Origin: Rhizomicrobium palustre
GTDB lineage: Bacteria; Pseudomonadota; Alphaproteobacteria; Micropepsales; Micropepsaceae
NCBI RefSeq assembly: GCF_011761565.1
Contig: NZ_JAASRM010000001.1
Coordinates: 1,674,139-1,738,138 of the forward strand
Reading direction: 5' to 3'
DNA: 64,000 bases
Each line of letters begins with the position of its first letter. Within the stretch, counting starts at the first letter, position 1. Both the position numbers and the translations under genes were made by a program. The notes beneath the pieces were generated by a model. That model was not told where the DNA came from, did no database searches, and saw nothing but the letters and a program-made list of their open reading frames with translations. This document shows, in pieces, positions 57,012 through 64,000 of the stretch.

Positions 57012-57548
57012 TCATCCCCGCCGGTACACCCACACCGCCGCGGGCGGCAGGTTTTTCCAGATGCGCGTCGCTTTATGCACTGTCGCGCCTTCGGGCGGCT
57101 CAACTGGAGCGTTCCAACCATAAGAGAACTGCACGAAAGGCGCGCCCTTTGGCATCGCCATCAGCGCGGATGCGATCAGCGCACGGTCTTCATCGCGTCC
57201 GTAATTGAGCAGTGGCAAGCCGGAGATAACGCTGGAAAAGCGCAAGCCCGGTGTCAGCGCCGCGAATGAAAACGCATCGCCTTGCAGGATGCCAACGCCC
57301 GGAAAACGTCTGCGCAAAGCCGCCGCGAAGCTTGCATCATATTCGATGGCGGTGAGGCGTGAGGGAGGAAGACCCGCTTCTAACAGCGCCGCCGTGAAGG
57401 CGCCGCTGCCCGGGCCAAGCTCCAGGACATCGCCAGAGAGATCGGCTTCCGCCACCACGGCGCGCGCCAGAAAAGCGCCCGAAGGGGCGATCGCACCAAC
57501 ACGCTTGGGGTGAGCCAGGAAGCGCGCAAAGAAGGGCGCGCTTGCCAT
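57012..57548 (-). CDS. PmtA-like SAM-dependent methyltransferase
   Basis: A 178-residue class I methyltransferase. The SAM-binding motif VLELGPGSGAFTAALLEAG and the acidic end of beta2 (AIEYDASF) are present, with the N-terminal FARFLAHPKRVGAIAPSG typical of phospholipid N-methyltransferase PmtA and of similar rRNA-like enzymes; a terminal VWVYRR also fits. It probably methylates phosphatidylethanolamine on the way to phosphatidylcholine, but this is by family likeness. It follows dnaJ by one base in the same operon. Confidence 0.78.
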   Translation of the reverse strand: MASAPFFARFLAHPKRVGAIAPSGAFLARAVVAEADLSGDVLELGPGSGAFTAALLEAGLPPSRLTAIEYDASFAAALRRRFPGVGILQGDAFSFAALTPGLRFSSVISGLPLLNYGRDEDRALIASALMAMPKGAPFVQFSYGWNAPVEPPEGATVHKATRIWKNLPPAAVWVYRRG

Positions 57549-57549
57549 C

Positions 57550-58692
57550 TTAATGCTTCGTCGCGGTGCCGTCCCAGAAGGCTTTCACCTTGGTGAAAAA
57601 GCCCTCGCATTCGGGCTGGCAGCCTTGGGTGGTTTCCTCGAACTGGCGCAGCAATTCCTTCTGCGCCTTGGAGAGCTTGCAGGGCGTCTCGACGAAAATT
57701 TCGACAAAGAGATCGCCGCAGAGACCATTGCCGCGCAAGACCGGCATGCCTTTGCTGCGGACGCGATATTGGCGGCCCGTCTGGGTGCCTTCCGCGATCT
57801 TCACCGGCACTTTGCCGCCGTCGAGGGTGGGCACATCCACGCTGCCGCCAAGCGCAGCGGTGACAAAGCTCACCGGCACGCGGCAGTAAAGATCATGCCC
57901 GTCGCGCTGGAAGATGGGATGCTGTTCGACAGAGAGGAAAACATACAAATCGCCATTTGGCCCGCCATTGAAGCCTGCCTGGCCTTCGCCCGAAAGGCGG
58001 ATGCGGGTGCCTTCTTCCACGCCCGGCGGAATATCCACCATCAGCGTGCGTTCCTTCTGCACATGGCCGACGCCACCGCAGGTCTTGCAGGGTTTTTTGA
58101 CGACGCGGCCCTTGCCCTGGCAATGCGGGCAGGTGCGTTCGATGGTGAAGAAGCCTTGGGAGGCGCGCACCTTGCCATGACCTTGGCAGGTCGGGCAGGT
58201 CTCGGCGCTGGTGCCCGCTTCGGCGCCGGTGCCCCGGCAGGGTTCGCAGGCGACCGCGGTCGGCACTTTGATCTCGGCCTTGGAGCCGTTGAACGCTTCT
58301 TCGAGAGAAATCGATAAATTGTAGCGCAGGTCGCCGCCGCGGTTCTGCCGCTTGGCGCCGCGCTGGCCGCCCATCATCTCGCCGAAAATGTCCTCAAAGA
58401 CGTCGGCGAAGGAGCCAGCAAAATCGAACGGATTGCCGCCTTGTCCATGGCCATTACCCATACCGCCATCGAAGGCGGCGTGGCCGAAGCGGTCATAGGC
58501 GGCACGCTTCTGCTCATCCTTCAGGATGTCGTAAGCCTCGTTGATTTCCTTGAACTTGGCTTCGCAGGTTGTGTCACCGGGATTACGGTCGGGATGCAGC
58601 TCCATGGCGAGCTTGCGATAGGCGCTTTTGATCTCGGAGATCGGCGCGCCTTTTTTGCAACCCAGGACGTCGTAGTAGCAACGCTTGCTCAT
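57550..58692 (-). CDS. dnaJ: Chaperone protein DnaJ
   Basis: A 380-residue type I DnaJ: J domain with HPDRNPG, Gly/Phe linker, four zinc motifs ([32 protein letters not shown]), and C-terminal substrate-binding domains. It delivers unfolded clients to DnaK and stimulates ATP hydrolysis. It lies 62 bases downstream of dnaK in the standard operon; the methyltransferase gene follows. An unusual cysteine run near the C-terminus ([10 protein letters not shown]) is of unknown meaning. Confidence 0.97.
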   Translation of the reverse strand: MSKRCYYDVLGCKKGAPISEIKSAYRKLAMELHPDRNPGDTTCEAKFKEINEAYDILKDEQKRAAYDRFGHAAFDGGMGNGHGQGGNPFDFAGSFADVFEDIFGEMMGGQRGAKRQNRGGDLRYNLSISLEEAFNGSKAEIKVPTAVACEPCRGTGAEAGTSAETCPTCQGHGKVRASQGFFTIERTCPHCQGKGRVVKKPCKTCGGVGHVQKERTLMVDIPPGVEEGTRIRLSGEGQAGFNGGPNGDLYVFLSVEQHPIFQRDGHDLYCRVPVSFVTAALGGSVDVPTLDGGKVPVKIAEGTQTGRQYRVRSKGMPVLRGNGLCGDLFVEIFVETPCKLSKAQKELLRQFEETTQGCQPECEGFFTKVKAFWDGTATKH

Positions 58693-58754
58693 CGATCTTC
58701 ACAATACTCGTCCGCCGCCCTCCGGGATTGAAGAGCGGCGGAGTACAAGAGGAT

Positions 58755-60662
58755 TTAGGCGTTCTTCTTCGTGTCGTCGACTTCGGAGAACTCCGCATCG
58801 ACCACATTGTCATCGGCGGGCTTGGCCTCGGCGCCGGGTTCGCCGCCTTCGGTCTGCTGCGCCTTATACATGGCCTCGCCGAGCTTCATGGAAGCCTGCG
58901 CCAGGGTCTGGGTCTTCTGCTGGATTTCTTCGGCGTTCTCGCCTTTCAGAGCTTCCTTGACCGCGGCCAGGGCGTCGGCGATGGCGGTCTTTTCCGCTTC
59001 ACCCACCTTGGAGCCGTGTTCGGCCAAGGCCTTCTCGGTCGAATGCACCAGGCTGTCGGCCTGGTTCTTGGCTTCGGCCAACGCCTTGCGGTTCTTGTCG
59101 TCCGCGGCATGGGCTTCAGCTTCTTCGACCATCTTCTTGATGTCGGCGTCGCTAAGACCGCCGGAAGCCTGGATGCGGATCTGCTGTTCCTTGTTGGTGG
59201 CCTTGTCCTTCGCCGTCACCGACACAATGCCGTTGGCGTCGATGTCGAAGGTCACTTCCACCTGCGGCACGCCGCGGGGCGCCGGGGGGATGCCCATCAG
59301 ATCGAACTGGCCGAGCATCTTGTTGTCGGCGGCCATTTCACGCTCGCCCTGGAAGACGCGGATCGTCACGGCGGTCTGATTGTCCTCAGCCGTCGAGAAG
59401 GTCTGGCTCTTCTTGGTCGGGATGGTGGTGTTGCGGTCGATCAGGCGGGTGAAGACGCCGCCCAGGGTCTCGATGCCCAGCGACAGCGGGGTGACGTCGA
59501 GGAGCAGCACGTCCTTGACTTCGCCCTTGAGCACGCCCGCCTGAATGGCGGCGCCGATGGCGACCACTTCGTCCGGGTTCACGCCCTTATGGGGCTCTTT
59601 GCCGAACACCTGCTTCACGACTTCCTGCACCTTCGGCATGCGGGTCATGCCGCCGACCAGGATCACTTCGTCGATCTGGTTCGCGGAGACGCCGGCATCC
59701 TTGAGGGCCTGCTTCACCGGGCCGATGGTGCGCTGGATCAGGTCATCGACCAGGGCTTCCAGCTTGGCGCGGGTGATCTTGATGGTGAGATGCTTCGGGC
59801 CGGAAGCGTCTGCCGTGATGAAGGGCAGGTTCACTTCGGTCTGCATCGAGGAGCTGAGCTCGATCTTGGCCTTTTCAGCGGCGTCCTTCAGGCGCTGCAG
59901 GGCCAAGCGGTCGGCGCGCAGGTCGATGCCATTTTCCTTTTTGAACTCGTCCGCCAGGTAATTGACGATGCGCAGGTCGAAGTCTTCACCGCCGAGGAAG
60001 GTGTCGCCGTTGGTGGACTTCACTTCGAAGACGCCGTCGCCGATTTCCAGCACGGAGACGTCGAAGGTGCCGCCGCCAAGGTCGTATACGGCAATGACGC
60101 CCGAACCCTTCTTGTCCATGCCATAGGCGAGCGCCGCGGCGGTGGGTTCGTTGATAATACGGAGAACTTCGAGACCGGCGATTTTGCCCGCGTCCTTGGT
60201 GGCTTGGCGCTGGGCGTCGTTGAAGTAGGCTGGAACGGTGATCACGGCCTGCGTGACTTTCTCGCCGAGATGAGCTTCAGCGGTTTCCTTCATCTTCTGA
60301 AGGGTGAAGCCGGAGATTTCGGACGGAGCGTATTTCTTGGAATCACGGCCCGCGACCCAGGCATCGCCATTGTCAGCCGCGACGATGGAATAGGGGACCA
60401 TGCCCTTATCCTTCTGGGTCAGCGGATCTTCATAGCGGCGGCCGATCAGGCGCTTGATCGCGAAATAGGTGTATTCGGGGTTGGTGACCGCCTGGCGCTT
60501 GGCCGGCTGGCCGATGAGGCGTTCGCCGTCATTGGTGAAGGCGACGATAGAGGGCGTCGTGCGGGCGCCTTCCGAGTTTTCGATGACCTTGGGGGCCGAG
60601 CCCTCCATGACCGCTACGCACGAATTGGTCGTGCCGAGGTCGATGCCGATCACTTTTGCCAT
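58755..60662 (-). CDS. dnaK: Chaperone protein DnaK (Hsp70)
   Basis: A 635-residue Hsp70. The nucleotide-binding domain begins [16 protein letters not shown] and contains [21 protein letters not shown] and [14 protein letters not shown]; the substrate-binding domain includes [17 protein letters not shown]; the lid is followed by a disordered tail ending in FSEVDDTKK. It folds and protects proteins with DnaJ/GrpE. A heat-shock-like promoter lies upstream, and dnaJ follows. Confidence 0.98.
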   Translation of the reverse strand: MAKVIGIDLGTTNSCVAVMEGSAPKVIENSEGARTTPSIVAFTNDGERLIGQPAKRQAVTNPEYTYFAIKRLIGRRYEDPLTQKDKGMVPYSIVAADNGDAWVAGRDSKKYAPSEISGFTLQKMKETAEAHLGEKVTQAVITVPAYFNDAQRQATKDAGKIAGLEVLRIINEPTAAALAYGMDKKGSGVIAVYDLGGGTFDVSVLEIGDGVFEVKSTNGDTFLGGEDFDLRIVNYLADEFKKENGIDLRADRLALQRLKDAAEKAKIELSSSMQTEVNLPFITADASGPKHLTIKITRAKLEALVDDLIQRTIGPVKQALKDAGVSANQIDEVILVGGMTRMPKVQEVVKQVFGKEPHKGVNPDEVVAIGAAIQAGVLKGEVKDVLLLDVTPLSLGIETLGGVFTRLIDRNTTIPTKKSQTFSTAEDNQTAVTIRVFQGEREMAADNKMLGQFDLMGIPPAPRGVPQVEVTFDIDANGIVSVTAKDKATNKEQQIRIQASGGLSDADIKKMVEEAEAHAADDKNRKALAEAKNQADSLVHSTEKALAEHGSKVGEAEKTAIADALAAVKEALKGENAEEIQQKTQTLAQASMKLGEAMYKAQQTEGGEPGAEAKPADDNVVDAEFSEVDDTKKNA

Positions 60663-60785
60663 AGTTCTCTTCTTCCTTCCTTCAAGGGCAGCGGGTCTTG
60701 GGCCTCACCAGAGCGCCGGAAAGTGCCCGCCCCACGGATGTGACGGAACAGGGCCCAAATGAACCCCGCCCCTAGTGTCGAGGGG

Positions 60786-60815
60786 TATATAGGAAGGGGG
60801 TATGGCGCTCGCAAG
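60786..60815 (-). promoter_or_regulatory. RpoH-type promoter of dnaKJ
   Basis: On the minus strand CTTG (60815-60812), 18-base spacer, CCTATATA (60793-60786). This resembles the alphaproteobacterial sigma32 consensus CTTG-N17/18-CYTATNTG. The transcript would start near 60779, giving a leader of about 115 bases before dnaK. The housekeeping sigma could also use it. Confidence 0.55.
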
Positions 60816-60904
60816 GTCGTGAGGGCGGTGTCAGCGCGGTAATTTTAGAACAAAGCAAGTACCTGGAAGGGGTTACACCATTTTCTGCGGCCCATGCACT
60901 CGCG

Positions 60905-61402
60905 TCAGGGGTTGAGCTGCCAAATCCAAAAGTTGAGCACCCCTGCAAAGCTCACCCAGGCGAGATAAGGCAGGAGCAGAAGTCCGGCCAATGTGTCGAT
61001 CCGCAAGAAGGCGATCATGGTCAGAAGGATCGCGACCCACATCACGGTGAGCTCGAAAAACGCCGCCATGGGTTGATGCGCGCCAAAGAAAATGAAGCTC
61101 CAGGCGAAGTTAAGGGTGAGCTGGAAGAGCCATAAGGCCATGGTGAAATTACCAATTCCGAGACGGCGCCAAATCCGCCATGCGGCGATCGCCATCAGCA
61201 CATAGAGCGTGGTCCAGACCGGCATGAAGAGCCAGTTGGGCGGATTGAAGCTCGGCTTGGCGAGACCGGCATACCAAGTCGGGATATTGGGCGCGGTCAC
61301 CGCCCCGCCAGTCCAGCCGATCGCCAAGGTAAAAAGCAGAAATCCGCTCAGAAAGAGGATGCTGAGACCTTGGCTGGGGCGGCTGACACTGTGAGTGGAC
61401 AT
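60905..61402 (-). CDS. tspO: TspO/MBR-family membrane protein
   Basis: A 165-residue five-helix membrane protein of the tryptophan-rich sensory protein/benzodiazepine receptor family. Signatures include WYAGLAKPSFNPPNW near helix 1-2, many tryptophans, and the C-terminal YLAWVSFAGVLNFWIW. TspO binds tetrapyrroles and influences photosynthesis or stress genes in Rhodobacter. It faces dnaK across 242 bases (60663-60904) holding only the promoter described. Confidence 0.95.
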   Translation of the reverse strand: MSTHSVSRPSQGLSILFLSGFLLFTLAIGWTGGAVTAPNIPTWYAGLAKPSFNPPNWLFMPVWTTLYVLMAIAAWRIWRRLGIGNFTMALWLFQLTLNFAWSFIFFGAHQPMAAFFELTVMWVAILLTMIAFLRIDTLAGLLLLPYLAWVSFAGVLNFWIWQLNP

Positions 61403-61529
61403 CGCGGGCTCGTCGGAAAAGTCGGCACAAGCATAACGCGCGGCGCGTGTGGCTGGATCAATTAAGACGCGGGCAGGACGCGGCTTTTCCGTATTGCGCA
61501 GGCGGGAACGTAGGCGTAATCCATGAATA

Positions 61530-63212
61530 ATGATATTTAAAACAACAAAGGGCGCTGATCAGGCATCTCTTTGGAGCGCCTTCACCCCCAAACTCATCAC
61601 CGTTTTCCAGGAAGGCTATGGCGCGGACCGGCTGAAAGCCGATCTCTTCGCAGGTCTCACCGTCGCCATCGTGGCCATGCCGCTTTCCATGGCGCTGGCC
61701 ATTGCCAGCGGCGTCGGGCCGGAGCGCGGCCTTTTCACTGCCATCGTGGCGGGCTTCTTCATTTCGGCGTTGGGCGGCAGCCGCCACCAGATCGGCGGGC
61801 CCACCGGCGCCTTTGTCGTGGTGGTCTATGGGGTGGTGGCGCACCATGGCTATGACGGGCTGGTGATCGCCACCATCATGGCCGGGTTGATGCTGATGGC
61901 GGCAGGCTGGGCAAAGCTCGGCACCTTCATCAAATATATCCCCTATCCCGTGGTCACCGGCTTCACCACCGGCATCGCGCTGATCATCTTTTCGAGCCAG
62001 GTCGGTGATTTGCTCGGCCTCACCCTCAACCACCCGCCCGCCGATGTGCTGGAGCGCTGGGAGGCCTATGCCGCCGCGATTGGCACCTTCCATTGGCAGG
62101 CTTTGCTCATCGCCGCGATGACCCTTGGGCTGATCGTGGGGGTGCAGCTGCGTTGGCCGAAGCTTCCCGCTTTTTTAATCGCCATCGCCGCGATTGCGCT
62201 CTTCTGCCATGGCCTTTCCGTGCCGGTGGAATCCATCGGTTCGCGCTTTGGCGGCATCCCGCGCATGCTGCCGCCGCCGCATCTGCCGGTGCTGGGTTTT
62301 GCCAAAATCCGCGAGCTGTTTCCCGCCGCGCTCACCATAGCATTGCTGGGCGGGATCGAGTCGCTGCTCTCGGCTGTTGTCGCCGATGGCATGACCGGGC
62401 GCCGCCACCGCTCCAATGTCGAACTCGTAGCCCAAGGTTTTGCCAATATGGCGAGCGCGGTGATGGGCGGCATTCCGGCGACGGGCGCGATTGCCCGCAC
62501 CGCCACCAATATCCGCGCTGGGGCGCGCACACCGGTCTCTGGCATGATTCACGCCGCCGCCGTGCTGGCGATGATGCTCGTCTTGGCGCCGTTCGTTTCC
62601 TACATCCCGCTCGCGGGCCTTGCCGCCGTGCTGGTGATCGTGTGCTGGAACATGGCGGAGTTCTCCGCCTTCCGCGCCATTCTCAAAGGCCCGCGCGGTG
62701 ATATGGCCTTGCTGCTCATCACCTTCCTCCTCACCGTGCTGGTCGATCTTTCGGTCGCGATCTGCGTCGGCGTGGTTCTCTCGGCGCTGTTCTTCATGCA
62801 CCGCATGGCTGAGACGGTAGCGCTGGAAAAATCCATCCCGCTGCTCGCAGCCGATGAAGCCGAGGCTTTGCCTGATGCCGCCAACCGGCTTGAACGCCGC
62901 GCGCTGCCGCATGGGGTGGAGGTTTTCCGCCTCAACGGGCCATTCTTCTTTGGCGCCGTGGCGCAATTCGAAGAGGTTCTCTATCGCGCTGGCGGCCGTC
63001 CCCGCGCCATCATCCTGGTGTTGGAAGACGTGCCGCTGATCGATGCTTCGGGCGTGATGATCTTGAAGAAATTCTTGAAGGCGGCGGCGGGCGGCCACAC
63101 CAAGGTGGTGCTGGCTGGCGTGCAGCCGGGCCCGCAAAAAGTGCTGTCTGACATGGGCGTATCTGTCGCCCAGGCCGAAAGCCTCAACGCTGCGCTGGCC
63201 CAGTTTTCCTGA
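61530..63212 (+). CDS. SulP-family anion transporter with STAS domain
   Basis: A 560-residue transporter of the SLC26/SulP family: about 12 membrane segments beginning LFAGLTVAIVAMPLSMALAIASG (the conserved proline-bearing TM1 region), the central TGRRHRSNVELVAQGFANMASAVMGGIPATGAIARTATN, and a cytosolic C-terminal STAS domain (about 464-560, GVEVFRLNGPFFFGA). The family carries sulfate, bicarbonate or other anions; the substrate is not fixed by sequence. The neighbouring genes give no hint. Confidence 0.93.
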   Translation: MIFKTTKGADQASLWSAFTPKLITVFQEGYGADRLKADLFAGLTVAIVAMPLSMALAIASGVGPERGLFTAIVAGFFISALGGSRHQIGGPTGAFVVVVYGVVAHHGYDGLVIATIMAGLMLMAAGWAKLGTFIKYIPYPVVTGFTTGIALIIFSSQVGDLLGLTLNHPPADVLERWEAYAAAIGTFHWQALLIAAMTLGLIVGVQLRWPKLPAFLIAIAAIALFCHGLSVPVESIGSRFGGIPRMLPPPHLPVLGFAKIRELFPAALTIALLGGIESLLSAVVADGMTGRRHRSNVELVAQGFANMASAVMGGIPATGAIARTATNIRAGARTPVSGMIHAAAVLAMMLVLAPFVSYIPLAGLAAVLVIVCWNMAEFSAFRAILKGPRGDMALLLITFLLTVLVDLSVAICVGVVLSALFFMHRMAETVALEKSIPLLAADEAEALPDAANRLERRALPHGVEVFRLNGPFFFGAVAQFEEVLYRAGGRPRAIILVLEDVPLIDASGVMILKKFLKAAAGGHTKVVLAGVQPGPQKVLSDMGVSVAQAESLNAALAQFS

Positions 63213-63293
63213 TCACATATGGCCGGTTAGAAGCCAGATAATGATGATGATCGGGATCGGCACGCCGACCGCGTAAAGAAGACAAGAGCGCAT
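63213..63293 (-). CDS. Very small hydrophobic peptide
   Basis: A 26-residue reading frame that would encode MRSC-LLYAVGVPIPIIIII-WLLTGHM, one membrane helix with a proline-isoleucine core of the kind seen in tiny conserved membrane peptides. The ribosome-binding site is weak, so this remains a candidate. It lies opposite the 3' end of the transporter gene and fills much of the 197-base gap after it. Confidence 0.4.
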   Translation of the reverse strand: MRSCLLYAVGVPIPIIIIIWLLTGHM

Positions 63294-63409
63294 GGTGCAT
63301 CCGCATGTTAAGGCGGACACGGAACGGGCGGCTCGGCAGGAAAGTTCCCAGCCAAACAAAAGCGCGGCAGTTGCCCGCCGCGCTTTCGGTATTGCGAGAC
63401 GCTAAGCCC

Positions 63410-64000
63410 TTATTTCTTGGCGTGATCGGCCAGGATGTCGGCGATGGAGGCGGAAACCTTCTTCGCTGCGCCGATATGCAGGAATTCGTTCGGGCCGTGG
63501 GCGTTGGAGTTGGGGCCGAGGACGCCGGTGACGACGAACTGCGTGCCGGGGAATTTCTCGCCCAGAAGCCCCATGAAGGGGATCGAGCCGCCTTCGCCCA
63601 TGAAAGCCGCGGGCTTGCCGAAATGGGTGCTTGAGGCTTTGGCGAGGCTCTTTTCCAGCCAGGGCGTCAGCGTCGGGGCATTCCAGCCGCCTTGGCCGCG
63701 CTCGGCGTCGAACTCCACCACCGCATCGTAAGGCGGGTTTTCTTCCAGCACCTTCTTCAGGGCGGCGATGGCCTTATCGGCATCCAAGGTCGGCGGCAGG
63801 CGCAGTGACAGCTTGGCGCTGGCATAAGGCAAGAGCACATTGCCCGCGCCTTGAATGGCGGGATAGCCGTCCATGCCGATGACCGAAAGCTGCGGCCGCC
63901 AGGTGCGGTTCAGGATCATGTCTTCATGGGTGGCAGCCATCGGCTTGGTCGAGCCCGCGAAGGGCAGGCGGTCGTAGACAGCGGTGCCGAGGGTTGCTGC
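63410..64000 (-). CDS. M20-family metallopeptidase, C-terminal part (5' end outside window)
   Basis: At least 196 residues of a peptidase M20 dimerisation and C-terminal catalytic region: an alpha/beta lid domain (LLPYASAKLSLRLPP...VVEFDAERGQGGWNAP), then GEGGSIPFMGLLGE and a terminal zinc-ligand region NAHGPNEFLHI. The frame is open through 64000 and beyond, so the N-terminal catalytic half is missing. The sequence SFGG...H-x-x-D part cannot be seen. Such enzymes are dipeptidases or amidohydrolases. Without the active-site half, substrate is unknown. Confidence 0.9.
   Translation of the reverse strand, partial: AATLGTAVYDRLPFAGSTKPMAATHEDMILNRTWRPQLSVIGMDGYPAIQGAGNVLLPYASAKLSLRLPPTLDADKAIAALKKVLEENPPYDAVVEFDAERGQGGWNAPTLTPWLEKSLAKASSTHFGKPAAFMGEGGSIPFMGLLGEKFPGTQFVVTGVLGPNSNAHGPNEFLHIGAAKKVSASIADILADHAKK

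Noticed and set aside
58728..60743. Long plus-strand frame opposite dnaK.
   Set aside because: An Hsp70 antisense frame is a known artefact of codon use; DnaK is unambiguous.

Overview
The window reads as chromosomal DNA of a GC-rich alphaproteobacterium. Support comes from a RegB/RegA redox two-component pair whose response-regulator helix-turn-helix is of the RegA/ActR type, an MmcB repair gene with an alphaproteobacterial LexA box (direct-repeat GTTC-N7-GTTC), an HslV with the short N-terminal propeptide seen in this class, a CtrA-like box, and the gene order metK-trmB...rimP-nusA-ylxR-infB-rbfA-truB-rpsO-pnp. TonB receptor, alpha-galactosidase and beta-helix genes point to a polysaccharide-using free-living member (Caulobacterales- or Micropepsales-like), but the order cannot be fixed from sequence alone. 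There is no rRNA, CRISPR array, prophage or recognisable insertion sequence.

1-8 kb: mscL (cut by the window edge), a membrane protein overlapping a free-methionine-sulfoxide reductase, a LacI regulator followed by a probable small RNA, another membrane protein, and a TonB-dependent receptor with candidate operators in its promoter region. 8-17 kb: GNAT, a Tat-exported beta-helix protein, tRNA-Arg(CCG), a CHASE2-cyclase protein whose cyclase motifs look degenerate, and an operon of an Lnt-like acyltransferase with ZnuC and ZnuB. 17-27 kb: two tandem sugar-dehydrogenase-like beta-propellers, tRNA-Ala(CGC), yggT-yggU-folD, regB-regA, and two tandem secreted carboxylesterases.

27-38 kb: mmcB with an SOS box, hisB, a ceramidase-like hydrolase, hslV and hslU separated by a VapBC toxin-antitoxin pair, metK behind a long palindrome and a foldable leader, trmB, and an alpha-galactosidase gene inserted in inverted orientation before rimP. 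38-47 kb: the transcription/translation block nusA to pnp. 47-64 kb: a DUF559 nuclease gene framed by inverted repeat units, assorted small genes, cobalamin adenosyltransferase, zinc-finger protein and polA, a 568-residue protein of unknown function behind a CtrA-like box, moeB, pckA, the dnaK-dnaJ-methyltransferase heat-shock cluster, tspO, a SulP transporter and the 3' part of an M20 peptidase gene.

The most interesting items are the minus-strand small RNA with repeated anti-Shine-Dalgarno sequences (about 2351-2475), the DUF559 gene framed by inverted palindromic units (46928-47480) with a related unit pair between mmcB and hisB, the unknown 568-residue protein under a candidate CtrA box, the metK leader, and vapBC inside hslVU. 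All functional statements are from reading motifs; no database or folding program was run.
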